Source: Billgrantia desiderata (GTDB lineage: Bacteria; Pseudomonadota; Gammaproteobacteria; Pseudomonadales; Halomonadaceae). Taken from it: a stretch of DNA of 64,000 nucleotides. Shown here one piece after another: positions 1-8,725 of the stretch. The stretch spans positions 1 to 64,000 of the forward strand of contig JAAQTN010000029.1 of the NCBI GenBank assembly GCA_011742915.1. Reading direction: 5' to 3'. Within the stretch, counting starts at the first letter, position 1. Each line of letters opens with the position of its first letter. A model generated the notes under the pieces. That model was not told the DNA's origin, did not search any database, and saw nothing but the letters and a program-made list of their open reading frames with translations. Made by a program: the position numbers and the translations under genes.

Positions 1-161
1 CTCGCTTGTAGTGCCAATTTTGAAAACACGTTTTCAGGTTAATCAGTGGCTTACGCTTCTATCTGTCGAACTCGGGATACACAGACAGCCTCACCATCAA
101 CGCCCGTCTATGTAACCTTTCTCTTGGCGGTTGCAGGCTCCAGGTTCCGCTCGAGAAAAGC

Positions 162-1361
162 ATGCCACTGACGATACATCAGCAGATACCCAATATTCAT
201 ATTCAATTTCCCAACGGAGAAAGTTTTCGCACCAAGGGTTCGATACGCAATATGCGCCCCTTCGGTTCTGGGCGATACATGGCGGTTGGCATACGCTTTA
301 TCGACCTTGATCGAGAGACGCGACAACGGCTGCTTTACTTCATCACCGAGTCCGAAGCAGAATTGGCCAGACGTATGGGAATGGAAAATAGGCGGGTGGG
401 AATATCACCGCTTTACCTCACTACCTCTCACGCTAGAAAATCAGTCAATTCGAGCAACAAACGAAATATGTTACCTCCCATGGCCCACGCCATCAAAGAG
501 GTGGCTCGACAACAGCACATCATTTTACATTACCTGAAAAATGAACGCCCCTTTCCCGAAGACATACTTTACGATGGCGCGGATTCTTTGCTGCACCTGG
601 TCGAGAGCGATCGACACCAGTTTCTATACACCCTGCGCTATATCGGCGATGAAGTAACGTGGGTGCGCCACTCTGTGCGGGTAGCAGCCCTATTGGGAGA
701 TATTTTGCTGCCTCAACCTGGCTTGATTGGTGATGCGCGCGAAGCGGTAGCCGGTATCCTGTTGCACGCAATGGGAAAACCACTACTCGTTAACGAGCAG
801 CTACCGACCTTGGATACCAACCTTAGGTCTTCTCAAAAAGAACGATTGAAACATCACGTAAGAGCTCTGCGCCAGCAGTTGCATAGGGTGGGGTGGCACC
901 CCGGCCCCGTACTCAGCTGCATTATCGATGACATTAACGAGCGGCTCGATGGAAGCGGCTATCCGGCAGGCAAGGCGGGAGAAGCATTATCGAAACTGGT
1001 ACGCACCGCATCGGTGATAAAAATTGTCGATACGCTGACTCATGCACGCAATGGTAGACCCGCACTATCCCCTTTGGATGCCTATCGCTGGGTATACGGT
1101 AATAAAGGTTATGACAGGCAGTGCCTGAATCGCTACGTTCGCCGTTACGGCTTGTATCCTATAGGCAGCCTAGTCAAATATTCGGGCGGATTTCTCGCCT
1201 GGGTCATGAGGCTTGATCGAGAAGGCTCGCCGGACCAGGTACGTGTCGTCAAGAACCTCGCATTTCTGGACTCCAAACTCGATACCATCCTCGCTGACAA
1301 GGATATACAGCAAATTGGCAAGCTGGAAGCGGTGGTCGACCCCGCCAACTTCCAGCTTTGA
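162..1361 (+). CDS. PilZ-like / degenerate HD-GYP domain protein, possibly 5'-damaged
   Basis: The C-terminal two thirds resemble an HD-GYP domain: a helix with RHSVRVAALL, then LLHAMGKP where active enzymes have HDxGK, then ERLDGSGYP with the GYP signature kept. The HD aspartate is alanine and the His-His-Glu before DGxGYP is replaced by DDINE, so c-di-GMP phosphodiesterase activity is unlikely. The N-terminus looks like the second half of a PilZ domain (GIRFIDLDRETRQRLLYFI). The frame stays open upstream to position 24 and encodes further PilZ-like sequence (NLSLGGCRLQVPLEKS), but no ATG, GTG or TTG lies between 24 and 161, and stops sit at 9 and 21. Either ATG 162 is used and PilZ is truncated, or the 5' end is frameshifted. 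Base use is AT-richer than downstream. It converges on metZ with a 9-bp gap. A c-di-GMP receptor role is inference. Confidence 0.6.
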   Translation: MPLTIHQQIPNIHIQFPNGESFRTKGSIRNMRPFGSGRYMAVGIRFIDLDRETRQRLLYFITESEAELARRMGMENRRVGISPLYLTTSHARKSVNSSNKRNMLPPMAHAIKEVARQQHIILHYLKNERPFPEDILYDGADSLLHLVESDRHQFLYTLRYIGDEVTWVRHSVRVAALLGDILLPQPGLIGDAREAVAGILLHAMGKPLLVNEQLPTLDTNLRSSQKERLKHHVRALRQQLHRVGWHPGPVLSCIIDDINERLDGSGYPAGKAGEALSKLVRTASVIKIVDTLTHARNGRPALSPLDAYRWVYGNKGYDRQCLNRYVRRYGLYPIGSLVKYSGGFLAWVMRLDREGSPDQVRVVKNLAFLDSKLDTILADKDIQQIGKLEAVVDPANFQL

Positions 1362-1370
1362 GCACATCTG

Positions 1371-2567
1371 CTATGCCAATGCATCGAGCCCGCGGGCCAG
1401 GTCGAGGCGAATGTCCTCGATCGACTCGAGACCTACTGCCACACGAATCAGGCCCTCGCTAATACCGGCCGCATCCTTCTGCGCCGGAGAGAGCCGCCCG
1501 TGAGTGGTGGTGGCAGGATGGGTGATGGTGGTCTTGACGTCGCCCAAATTGCCGGTGATCGACAGCATGCGCGTGGCATCGATGACCGACCAGGCCGCCT
1601 CACGCCCCCCCTTCACCTCGAAGCCCAGCACCGCCCCGTAGCCGGCCTGCTGCCGTCCGGCCAGCTCGTGCTGCGGATGGTCGGGCAGGCCGCTGTAATG
1701 CACACGCGCCACGGCCGGGTGTACCTGCAACCACTCGGCCAGCGCCTGGGCATTCCCACAGTGCGCCCGCATGCGCAGGCTTAGCGTCTCGAGTCCCTTG
1801 GTGAAGATCCAGGCGTTGAACGGACTCAGGCACGGACCGCAGGTACGCACCACGCCGAAGACCTCCTCGAGCTCCTTGTTGCGCCCCACCACGGCCCCGC
1901 CCACTGCCCTGCCCTGACCGTCGAGGTATTTGGTCGCGGAGTGGATCACCAGGTCGGCGCCCAGCGTCAGCGGCTGCTGCAATGCGGGCGTGAGGAAGCA
2001 GTTGTCGATGGCAAGCAGCGCTTCGTGACGGTGGGCGATTTCGGCCAACGCGGCGATGTCGACCACCTCCGAGAGCGGGTTGGAGGGCGTCTCGGCAAAC
2101 AGCAGCCGGGTGTTGGGCGTGATCGCCGCCTCCCAGGCCGCCAGGTCCGAGAGCTCGACGTAGCGAGTGGTGATGCCCAGCTTGCCGAAGTATTTGTCGA
2201 ACAGACTGACGGTGGAGCCGAACAGCGAGCGCGAAGCGACGATCTCGTCGCCGGCCTGCAGCAGGGCAAGCACCGTGGAGAGAATCGCGGCCATGCCGGA
2301 ACTCGTCGCCACGCAGCGCTCACCGCCTTCGAGCGCCGCCAGGCGTCGCTCGAAGGTATGCACCGAGGGATTGGTGAAACGCGAATAGACGTTGCCCTGC
2401 TCCTCACCGCCAAACTTGCGCGCCGCTTCCGCGGCGCTGCCATAGACGAAGCTCGACGTGGGGAAGATCGGCTCGCCATGCTCCTGCTCGTGGGTACGCT
2501 GGTGGCCGGCACGAATCGCCAGAGTTTCCAGAGCCCAGGCCGGATCGGGTGTCGTCTCGTCGTGCAT
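1371..2567 (-). CDS. metZ: O-succinylhomoserine sulfhydrylase
   Basis: This 398-residue PLP enzyme of the Cys/Met metabolism family makes homocysteine directly from O-succinylhomoserine and sulfide. The Schiff-base lysine is K213 in SATKYLDGQGR, and D188 in LLAIDN should contact the pyridine nitrogen. The family blocks YSRFTNPSVHTFERRLAALEG and SSGMAAI are intact. Full length, no frameshift. It starts 8 bp after the purF stop, so the two are probably cotranscribed, the same purF-metZ neighbourhood as in Pseudomonas. Family assignment is firm. The choice of sulfhydrylase over cystathionine gamma-synthase rests on this gene neighbourhood and overall resemblance, not on a single diagnostic residue. 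Confidence 0.9.
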   Translation of the reverse strand: MHDETTPDPAWALETLAIRAGHQRTHEQEHGEPIFPTSSFVYGSAAEAARKFGGEEQGNVYSRFTNPSVHTFERRLAALEGGERCVATSSGMAAILSTVLALLQAGDEIVASRSLFGSTVSLFDKYFGKLGITTRYVELSDLAAWEAAITPNTRLLFAETPSNPLSEVVDIAALAEIAHRHEALLAIDNCFLTPALQQPLTLGADLVIHSATKYLDGQGRAVGGAVVGRNKELEEVFGVVRTCGPCLSPFNAWIFTKGLETLSLRMRAHCGNAQALAEWLQVHPAVARVHYSGLPDHPQHELAGRQQAGYGAVLGFEVKGGREAAWSVIDATRMLSITGNLGDVKTTITHPATTTHGRLSPAQKDAAGISEGLIRVAVGLESIEDIRLDLARGLDALA

Positions 2568-2575
2568 GGTGAGCC

Positions 2576-4099
2576 TCAGTCGTCGATGTCGTCATCCTGG
2601 TTGTGCATGCCCACCAGTGCGTGGGCGCCGACGCTCTGCTGCTGCTTGGCCGCGTCGTTGCGCGAGGCCTCGAGAGCCGACAGATAGCTGGCGTCGATGT
2701 CTCCGGTGATGTACCGACCATCGAAGACGGAGCAGTCGAACTGGTCGAGATTGGGATTGACCTCGCGGCAGGCGGCCTTGAGGTCGTCGAGATCCTGATA
2801 GAAGATGCGGTCGGCACCGATCAACTCGCCCACCTCGGTTTCGCTGCGACCGTGGGCAATCAGCTCGGAGGCCGCCGGCATGTCGATGCCATACACGTTA
2901 GGGTAGCGTACCGGTGGCGCCGCCGAGGCAAAATAGACCTTGTTGGCACCGGCCTCACGGGCCATCTGAATGATCTGCTTGCAGGTGGTGCCCCGCACGA
3001 TGGAGTCGTCCACCAGCAGTACGTTCTTGCCCTTGAACTCGACGCCGATGGCGTTGAGCTTCTGACGCACCGACTTCTTACGCTGGGTCTGGCCGGGCAT
3101 GATGAAGGTACGCCCGATGTAGCGGTTCTTCATGAAGCCTTCGCGATAGGTCACTCCCAGATGCTGTGCCAGTTCCAGGGCCGAGGTGCGCGAAGTATCG
3201 GGAATCGGGATCACCACGTCGATGTCGTGGTCGGGCCACTCGCTGCGAATGCGATCGCCCAGCTTGCGCCCCATCTGGATGCGGGTGCCGTAGACGTAGG
3301 CACCGTCGAGGATCGAGTCCGGGCGTGCCAGGTAGACATGCTCGAAGATGCAGGGTGCCAACAGCGGCGCATCGGCGCACGACTGGGTATGAATGTTGCC
3401 GTTCATGTCGACGAAGATTGCCTCGCCCGGAGCCAGGTCGCGATGCAGCTCGAAGCCGCCCACGTCGAGCGCCACCGACTCGGAGGCGATCATCACCTCC
3501 TGGCCGTTGCCCTCGTCGCGGGTGCCGAACACCACCGGGCGAATGCCGTGGGGGTCACGGAAGGCCACCAGGCCGACGCCGTTGATGATCGCCACCGCGG
3601 CATAGCCGCCACGGCAGCGACGATGCACGCGGCGCACCGCATCGAAGATGTCACCAGGCGCGAGATGCAGCCCCTGCTTGCCCAGCTCATGGGCAAAGAC
3701 GTTGAGCAGCACTTCCGAATCTGAGCTGGTATTGATGTGACGCAGGTCGGAGGTGAACAGCTCCTGCTTGATCTGCTCCGAGTTGGTCAGGTTGCCGTTG
3801 TGGGCCAGCGCGATGCCGTAGGGCGAGTTGACGTAGAACGGCTGCGACTCCGCCTCGCTCGAGGAACCTGCGGTCGGATAGCGCACATGGCCGATTCCCA
3901 GGTTGCCCTTCAGGCGTGCCATATGACGGGTGTGGAACACGTCGCGCACCAGCCCATTGCTCTTGCGCAGCAGAAAGCGGCCCTCGTTCCAGGTCATCAT
4001 GCCAGCGGCATCCTGACCACGATGCTGCAGCACTGTCAGGGCGTCGTAGATCGCCTGATTCACGGTCTGCTTGGCCAGAAGGCCGACGATACCGCACAT
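2576..4099 (-). CDS. purF: Amidophosphoribosyltransferase
   Basis: Catalyses the first committed step of purine synthesis, PRPP plus glutamine to 5-phosphoribosylamine. The protein starts MCGIVG, so Cys2 becomes the N-terminal nucleophile of the class II glutaminase domain after Met removal. The C-terminal phosphoribosyltransferase domain shows [13 protein letters not shown] near residue 296 and the PRPP loop [13 protein letters not shown] at about 360-372. The length of 507 residues is usual for the proteobacterial type. It lies between cvpA (104 bp upstream) and metZ (8 bp downstream). The upstream gap holds a candidate promoter and a spaced direct repeat, listed separately. Confidence 0.97.
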   Translation of the reverse strand: MCGIVGLLAKQTVNQAIYDALTVLQHRGQDAAGMMTWNEGRFLLRKSNGLVRDVFHTRHMARLKGNLGIGHVRYPTAGSSSEAESQPFYVNSPYGIALAHNGNLTNSEQIKQELFTSDLRHINTSSDSEVLLNVFAHELGKQGLHLAPGDIFDAVRRVHRRCRGGYAAVAIINGVGLVAFRDPHGIRPVVFGTRDEGNGQEVMIASESVALDVGGFELHRDLAPGEAIFVDMNGNIHTQSCADAPLLAPCIFEHVYLARPDSILDGAYVYGTRIQMGRKLGDRIRSEWPDHDIDVVIPIPDTSRTSALELAQHLGVTYREGFMKNRYIGRTFIMPGQTQRKKSVRQKLNAIGVEFKGKNVLLVDDSIVRGTTCKQIIQMAREAGANKVYFASAAPPVRYPNVYGIDMPAASELIAHGRSETEVGELIGADRIFYQDLDDLKAACREVNPNLDQFDCSVFDGRYITGDIDASYLSALEASRNDAAKQQQSVGAHALVGMHNQDDDIDD

Positions 4100-4151
4100 T
4101 CCACCTTACCTCGCTTGCAGGGTGCCGACCGCAGCCGGCTTGAAAAAAGCA

Positions 4152-4180
4152 CTATTCAAAACAGTCGCACAGTGTGTCAA
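4152..4180 (-). promoter_or_regulatory. Candidate purF promoter
   Basis: Read on the minus strand, a perfect TTGACA (4175-4180) is followed after 17 bp by GAATAG (4152-4157), upstream of the purF ATG at 4099. The -35 matches the sigma-70 consensus and the spacing is ideal, but the -10 is poor. It could make purF-metZ a unit separate from cvpA. Confidence 0.4.
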
Positions 4181-4191
4181 AACAGTCACAC
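4156..4191. repeat. Direct repeat with 21-bp period upstream of purF
   Basis: TCAAAACAGTCGCAC (4156-4170) recurs as TCAAAACAGTCACAC (4177-4191), 14 of 15 identical. The 21-bp period puts both copies on the same face of the helix. The second copy overlaps the candidate -35 hexamer. This arrangement fits a regulator binding as two tandem units. The sequence does not resemble the E. coli PurR box. Confidence 0.55.
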
Positions 4192-4203
4192 CGCGTGCGC
4201 CGG

Positions 4204-4767
4204 TCACAGGGCGCCCGGCTCGGGCTCGCCGGCATCGCGACGCTCGGGCAACGGCATGTTGCGCCAGGCCTCGGGGGCCTCGGGCACGCGCCCTTCCCAG
4301 GCCTCGAGCTGACTCACCGCCCAGTCGCGCATCTGCTCGAAGGTGGGACGAAGCTCGGCCTCCTGCCACGCCTGCAGCTGCGCCAGCGGCGTCAGGCTGA
4401 TCAGGATGGTGGCCACCACCAGTACCGCCGCGCCGCGGGCAACACCGAAGCAGGCGCCGGCCACGCGATTGAAGAAGCCCATGCCCACCCACTCCACGGC
4501 GGCATGCACCATGCGGATGACGATCCCGCACAACAGCACCACGCCGAGGATGACCAGCACGAAGGCCAGCACCAGCCGGCCATCGGGGTTGTCGATCAGG
4601 CCGGAAAGCAGGTCGGCAACCGGCTCGGCAAGCAACCGTGCGGCCAGCAGCGCGATGATCCAGGCCGCCAGCCCCAGGCCTTCCCGCACCAGACCGCGCA
4701 TGAAGCCAGCCAGCGTAGAAACGGCCAATACCGCAAGAAAGCCCCAGTCGATCCAGGTCAGCGTCAT
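4204..4767 (-). CDS. cvpA: CvpA family inner-membrane protein
   Basis: A 187-residue membrane protein of the CvpA (colicin V production) family. It starts with the typical MTLTWIDWGFLAVLAVSTL segment and has about four hydrophobic helices (residues 8-25, 30-48, 66-86, 104-124). The C-terminal third is cytoplasmic, proline- and glutamate-rich. CvpA is almost always next to purF; the family is linked to envelope homeostasis but has no assigned reaction. The dedD-like stop lies 4 bp upstream of its start, so the two are very likely cotranscribed. Confidence 0.88.
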   Translation of the reverse strand: MTLTWIDWGFLAVLAVSTLAGFMRGLVREGLGLAAWIIALLAARLLAEPVADLLSGLIDNPDGRLVLAFVLVILGVVLLCGIVIRMVHAAVEWVGMGFFNRVAGACFGVARGAAVLVVATILISLTPLAQLQAWQEAELRPTFEQMRDWAVSQLEAWEGRVPEAPEAWRNMPLPERRDAGEPEPGAL

Positions 4768-4771
4768 CGTT

Positions 4772-5482
4772 TCAATCTCTTACCCTGACCAGCAACCCTT
4801 GCAGGTTGGCGCGTTCCTTCACCGTATTCATGGCCCGCTCGCCCGACTCCGAGGAATCGAAGGGACCCACGTATACGGTCGTCATGTTATTGTCGCGCCG
4901 CCGGCTATAGACGGGAAACCCCTCTTCCTCGAGCCGCGCCTGCAGGCGCTCGGCATTGCCTGCCTCACCGAAGCTGCCCACCTGCACGGCCCACTCGCCG
5001 CCGGGCGATGCGGTCGTGGCCGGTGGTGTCTGAGGCTCGGGGCTCGAGGCAGCCGGCGGGCTGCTTGCCACCCGCTCGGATGCCGCCTGGGCCAGATCGG
5101 CAATCGGATCCTGCCGTGGCGCTTCCGCCGGTGGCGCGCCGCTACTCGCTTCGCCCTGCTGAGCCGCCTCGCCCTGCTGAACCGCCACGGCCGGCTGCGG
5201 GTCGACTTGCGCTGCCGCGCCGGGCTCTACGCCTTCCAGGGGCAGCTGCGGTTCGGCCGGGGCCGGGCTGGTGCCGGGAGAGCGAATCTGGCCAAGGCTC
5301 TCCGGCGGCTGCGGATCGGGCACGTTACGCCGCTCCACCGGCACCGGCTGCTCGATGGTCAGTACCGGCTGGGGGCGCTCGTCGCGGGGAGCCGGTTCGT
5401 CGAACAGCATCGGCACAAAGATCACGGCCAGGGCGATCAGGATGACCGCCCCGCTGATTCGTTCGCGCATTCCGTATTTCAT
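4772..5482 (-). CDS. dedD: SPOR-domain cell division protein, DedD-like
   Basis: A bitopic inner-membrane protein with a C-terminal SPOR domain that binds denuded peptidoglycan glycans at the septum. Layout: short cytoplasmic start MKYGMRERISG, one transmembrane helix (about 9-27), a long Pro/Glu/Gln-rich periplasmic linker, then SPOR over the last ~75 residues (GEWAVQVGSFGEAGNAERLQ to the C-terminus). The frame extends upstream to 5524, into the folC stop. The ATG at 5482 is preferred because AGGAGG lies a few bases upstream and MKYGMRERISGA is the usual family start; ATG 5485 directly before it is also possible. It sits between folC and cvpA, as in Pseudomonas. Confidence 0.85.
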   Translation of the reverse strand: MKYGMRERISGAVILIALAVIFVPMLFDEPAPRDERPQPVLTIEQPVPVERRNVPDPQPPESLGQIRSPGTSPAPAEPQLPLEGVEPGAAAQVDPQPAVAVQQGEAAQQGEASSGAPPAEAPRQDPIADLAQAASERVASSPPAASSPEPQTPPATTASPGGEWAVQVGSFGEAGNAERLQARLEEEGFPVYSRRRDNNMTTVYVGPFDSSESGERAMNTVKERANLQGLLVRVRD

Positions 5483-5499
5483 CATCCCCTCCTGCCCCG

Positions 5500-6789
5500 C
5501 TATGCCGCGTGTGCCTGCTTCCATGTCAGTATGGCGGCCACCATGAAGAAGGAGCCGCAGACCAGCACCCGATCATCGGCGGCCAACCGCTCGGCCAGCC
5601 ACTCGGCGCCGATCTCTGGCGTTGCCGCCTGATAAGAGACCTTACCGCCATGCGCCTCGATACGCCTTGCCAGCTCCGACGCCTCGCGCGCACGTTCGCC
5701 ACCCAGGGTGGCGGTCACCCACTCATCCGCCACGCTGTCCAACGCCTCTATCACCCCGTCGGCATCCTTGTCCGCGAGCATGCCCAGCAGCACCCAGGTG
5801 CGCCCACGACATGGCTGTGCCGCGAGCCGGCCCGCCAGGTAGCCAGCCGCGTGCGGATTGTGGCCGACGTCCAGGCACCACTGCCCCAGCCATTGCATGC
5901 GACCCGGCACCCTCACGTCGGCCATGGCCGCGCGACAGCGCCGCTCGTCGAGCACGATGCCGGCCGCCGCCAGGGCCTGCAGAGCCGTTGCGGCATTGTC
6001 CAGCGGCAACCCCGGGTCGGGCAAGCCATCAAGGCTTAGAATACCCCCTTGGGGTGCGGTTCCCTGCCAGTCGAAGCAGCCTTCTACCGTAGCGGCCTGC
6101 CAATAGAAGTCGGGTCCCAGGGCGCTGACAGGCGCCCCACGCTCCCGGGCCGACTGACGCACGCTTGCGGGAAGCTCGCGGCTGCCCAGCACGGCCGGGC
6201 AACCGGCGCGCATGATGCCGGCCTTCTCGCGACCGATACCTTCGAGCTCATTGCCGAGAAAGGCCGCGTGGTCGAGGGCAATGGTAGTGATGACGGCGAC
6301 ATCGGCGTCGATGACGTTGACCGCATCGAGCCGTCCGCCCAACCCCACCTCGAGCACGGCGAGATCGGGGCGGCGCCGTGCGATCAGCCACAGAGCTGCC
6401 AGGGTACCGGCTTCGAAATAGGTCAGGCTGACGGGCTCTTCGGTCAGGCGCGCGGCTTCCACGGCCTCGAAGCCGGCGATCAGCGCAGCGTCGTCCGCTT
6501 CGTTGCCATCGAACCGCAGCCGCTCGTTGTAGCGCAGCAGATGCGGTGAGGTGTAGGCGGCCACTGAGAGGCCATGGGCGCGCGCCAGCGCCTCGATCAT
6601 GGCGACGGTGGAACCCTTGCCGTTGGTACCGGCCACGGTGATGATGCGCGACGCCAGAGGCTCATCGAGCAGCGCCATACGGCGGGCCACCTCGGCCACC
6701 CTGTCGAGGCCGAGATCGATGCCCACCGGATGCACACGCTCCAGGTACTCGAGCCAGGCATCCAGCGTACGCGGTGTCGTCGCGGGCAT
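5500..6789 (-). CDS. folC: Bifunctional dihydrofolate synthase / folylpolyglutamate synthase
   Basis: This Mur-ligase-family enzyme joins dihydropteroate to glutamate and then extends the polyglutamate tail of folates in the cytoplasm. The ATP-binding P-loop is VAGTNGKGSTVAMIEAL near residue 53, followed by the family blocks YTSPHLLRYNERLR and EVGLGGRLDAVNV. The C-terminal ligase domain includes WCLDVGHNPHAAG. The frame has a GTG at 6792 directly before the ATG at 6789; the ATG is better spaced from AAGG. It starts about 10 bp after the accD stop. About 429 residues, normal for the family. Confidence 0.93.
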   Translation of the reverse strand: MPATTPRTLDAWLEYLERVHPVGIDLGLDRVAEVARRMALLDEPLASRIITVAGTNGKGSTVAMIEALARAHGLSVAAYTSPHLLRYNERLRFDGNEADDAALIAGFEAVEAARLTEEPVSLTYFEAGTLAALWLIARRRPDLAVLEVGLGGRLDAVNVIDADVAVITTIALDHAAFLGNELEGIGREKAGIMRAGCPAVLGSRELPASVRQSARERGAPVSALGPDFYWQAATVEGCFDWQGTAPQGGILSLDGLPDPGLPLDNAATALQALAAAGIVLDERRCRAAMADVRVPGRMQWLGQWCLDVGHNPHAAGYLAGRLAAQPCRGRTWVLLGMLADKDADGVIEALDSVADEWVTATLGGERAREASELARRIEAHGGKVSYQAATPEIGAEWLAERLAADDRVLVCGSFFMVAAILTWKQAHAA

Positions 6790-6798
6790 CACGGGCCT

Positions 6799-7827
6799 TC
6801 AGCGCGCCGCATCGGGCCGACCATCCGCATCCTCGGATGGGGTCGAGGTATCGACATCTGCCGACGTATCCGGCTCGGCCGCCTCGATGATCTCGCCCTC
6901 TTCCGCCGCCGCACGCTCGGCCTCGTCGACCAGGTCCGGCTCGTGAAGCAGACTCTCTTCAAGGCCGCTGGGGGGCTGATGGGTCAGCTTGCGCAGCACG
7001 CCTCCCAGGCGCGAGCGCATTTCACCGCGCGGCACGATCATGTCCACCGTGCCGTGCTCGAGCAGGAACTCGCTGCGCTGGAAACCTTCCGGCAGCTTCT
7101 CGCGCACGGTCTGTTCGATCACGCGCGGGCCGGCGAAGCCGATCAGCGCATTGGGCTCGGCCACGTTGAGATCGCCGAGCATGGCCAGCGAAGCGGACAC
7201 ACCGCCGAACACCGGGTCGGTGAGTACCGAGATGTAAGGCACACCCGCCACGCGCAGCCGCTCCAGCGCCGCCGAGGTCTTGGCCATCTGCATCAGCGAG
7301 AACAGCGCTTCCTGCATCCGCGCCCCGCCCGAGGCGGAGAAGCAGATGAAGGGGATTCGCTCTTCCAGGGCCAGGGTGGCAGCACGCACGAACTTCTCGC
7401 CCACCACGGCGCCCATCGAGCCGCCCATGAAGGTAAACTCGAAGGCCACCACCACGACGGGCAAGCCATCGAGCTTGCCGCGCATGGCCACCAGGGCATC
7501 CTTCTCACCGGTCTCCTTCTGGGCCGCATTGAGGCGGTCCTTGTACTTCTTGGAGTCGCGGAACTTGAGGCGATCCACCGGCTCCAGCTCGGCCGAGATC
7601 TCTTCCCGCCCCTCCTTGTCGAGGAACCAGTCGAGACGCTTGCGCGCGGTCAGACGCAGGTGATGGTCGCACTTGGGACAGACGTTGTGATGCTTCTCCA
7701 GTTCGGGCAGATAGAGCACCGCCTCGCACTTCGGGCATTTGCGCCACAGGCCGTCGGGCACGCTGGCCCGTCGGTCCTTGCGCTGAATCCGCCCCATGGA
7801 GGGCACAATCTTGTCGAGCCAGCTCAT
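6799..7827 (-). CDS. accD: Acetyl-CoA carboxylase carboxyltransferase subunit beta
   Basis: With AccA it transfers the carboxyl group from biotin on AccB to acetyl-CoA, making malonyl-CoA. The N-terminal four-cysteine zinc ribbon is intact (C31, C34, C50, C53 in CPKC ... CPKC), and the crotonase-fold core carries [19 protein letters not shown]. At 342 residues it is about 40 longer than many AccD proteins. The extra length is a very acidic, low-complexity C-terminal tail from about residue 290 (many E, D, T, S), which probably reflects adaptation to high salt. It lies between trpA and folC, as in other gammaproteobacteria. Confidence 0.95.
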   Translation of the reverse strand: MSWLDKIVPSMGRIQRKDRRASVPDGLWRKCPKCEAVLYLPELEKHHNVCPKCDHHLRLTARKRLDWFLDKEGREEISAELEPVDRLKFRDSKKYKDRLNAAQKETGEKDALVAMRGKLDGLPVVVVAFEFTFMGGSMGAVVGEKFVRAATLALEERIPFICFSASGGARMQEALFSLMQMAKTSAALERLRVAGVPYISVLTDPVFGGVSASLAMLGDLNVAEPNALIGFAGPRVIEQTVREKLPEGFQRSEFLLEHGTVDMIVPRGEMRSRLGGVLRKLTHQPPSGLEESLLHEPDLVDEAERAAAEEGEIIEAAEPDTSADVDTSTPSEDADGRPDAAR

Positions 7828-7853
7828 GTCAGAAAGGCTTCCGTATGCTGTTG

Positions 7854-7872
7854 CGCCCGGTCGTGCCGGGCG
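7854..7872 (-). terminator. GC-rich hairpin between trpA and accD
   Basis: CGCCCGG, a 5-base loop and CCGGGCG form a perfect 7-bp stem, 36 bp beyond the trpA stop and 27 bp before the accD start. No uridine run follows on the minus strand, so it is not a classical intrinsic terminator. It could pause transcription or protect mRNA ends. Confidence 0.35.
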
Positions 7873-7907
7873 TCATGAGTCGAATCTTTAGCAGGGCAAG
7901 GGCGCGC

Positions 7908-8723
7908 TCAGCGGGCAGGCAACGCATCCAGGGCCTGACGCATCTCGCCGAGCACCGCCTTGAGCTCATCGGCAATCGCTTCCGGCCGCTCGGCGTTGTC
8001 GGCAATCCGGCTGACCAGTGCGCTGCCGACGATCACGCCATCGGCGACCTTGCCGACCTCGGCGGCCGAGGCGCCGTCACGGATACCGAAGCCTACGCAC
8101 AGCGGCAGCTCGGTCAGACCGCGCAGCGGCGCCAGATGCTCGGCCACATCGGCGGCATTCAGCGTGGCGGCCCCGGTCACGCCCTTGAGCGCAACATAGT
8201 AGAGATAGCCCTCGCCGTGGGCGCATATTGTAGCGGCCCGCTCGCTCGAAGTGGTAGGGGCGACGAGAAAGATCGATGCCAGGCCGCGCTGCTTGAGGAT
8301 GGGGCCGAACTCGTCGGCCTCTTCCGGTGGCATGTCCACGGTCAGCACACCATCGATGCCGGCCGCGGCGGCCTGGTCGGCGAACGCCTCGAGACCGATG
8401 CGCTCGACCGGGTTGAGGTAGCCCATCAATACCACGGGCGTATCGCCGTCGCGCTGGCGGAACTCGCGCACCATCTCGAACAGGTGGGTCAGGCGTACGT
8501 TGTGCTTGAGAGCCCGCTCGCAAGCCTTCTGGATCACAGGGCCGTCGGCCATGGGGTCGGAGAACGGCACCCCCAGCTCGATCACGTCGGCCCCCGCCTC
8601 CACCAGCGCGTGCATGAAGCCGACGGTATACTGCGGCGCCGGGTCGCCGGCGGTGATGAAGGGAATCAGCGCGCGGCGGCCCTGGGCCTTGAGTTCGGCG
8701 AAGCGTTTGTCGATTCGATTCAT
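7908..8723 (-). CDS. trpA: Tryptophan synthase alpha chain
   Basis: Cleaves indole-3-glycerol phosphate to indole and glyceraldehyde 3-phosphate; indole passes by tunnel to TrpB. The TIM-barrel protein has 271 residues, with both catalytic acids at the E. coli positions: E49 ([11 protein letters not shown]) and D60 (MADGP). The phosphate-binding loop includes GFGIRDG. The open frame runs upstream into trpB, but the ATG at 8723, two bases after the trpB stop and giving [12 protein letters not shown], is the expected start. The tight spacing fits translational coupling of the two subunits. Confidence 0.96.
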   Translation of the reverse strand: MNRIDKRFAELKAQGRRALIPFITAGDPAPQYTVGFMHALVEAGADVIELGVPFSDPMADGPVIQKACERALKHNVRLTHLFEMVREFRQRDGDTPVVLMGYLNPVERIGLEAFADQAAAAGIDGVLTVDMPPEEADEFGPILKQRGLASIFLVAPTTSSERAATICAHGEGYLYYVALKGVTGAATLNAADVAEHLAPLRGLTELPLCVGFGIRDGASAAEVGKVADGVIVGSALVSRIADNAERPEAIADELKAVLGEMRQALDALPAR

Positions 8724-8725
8724 CG

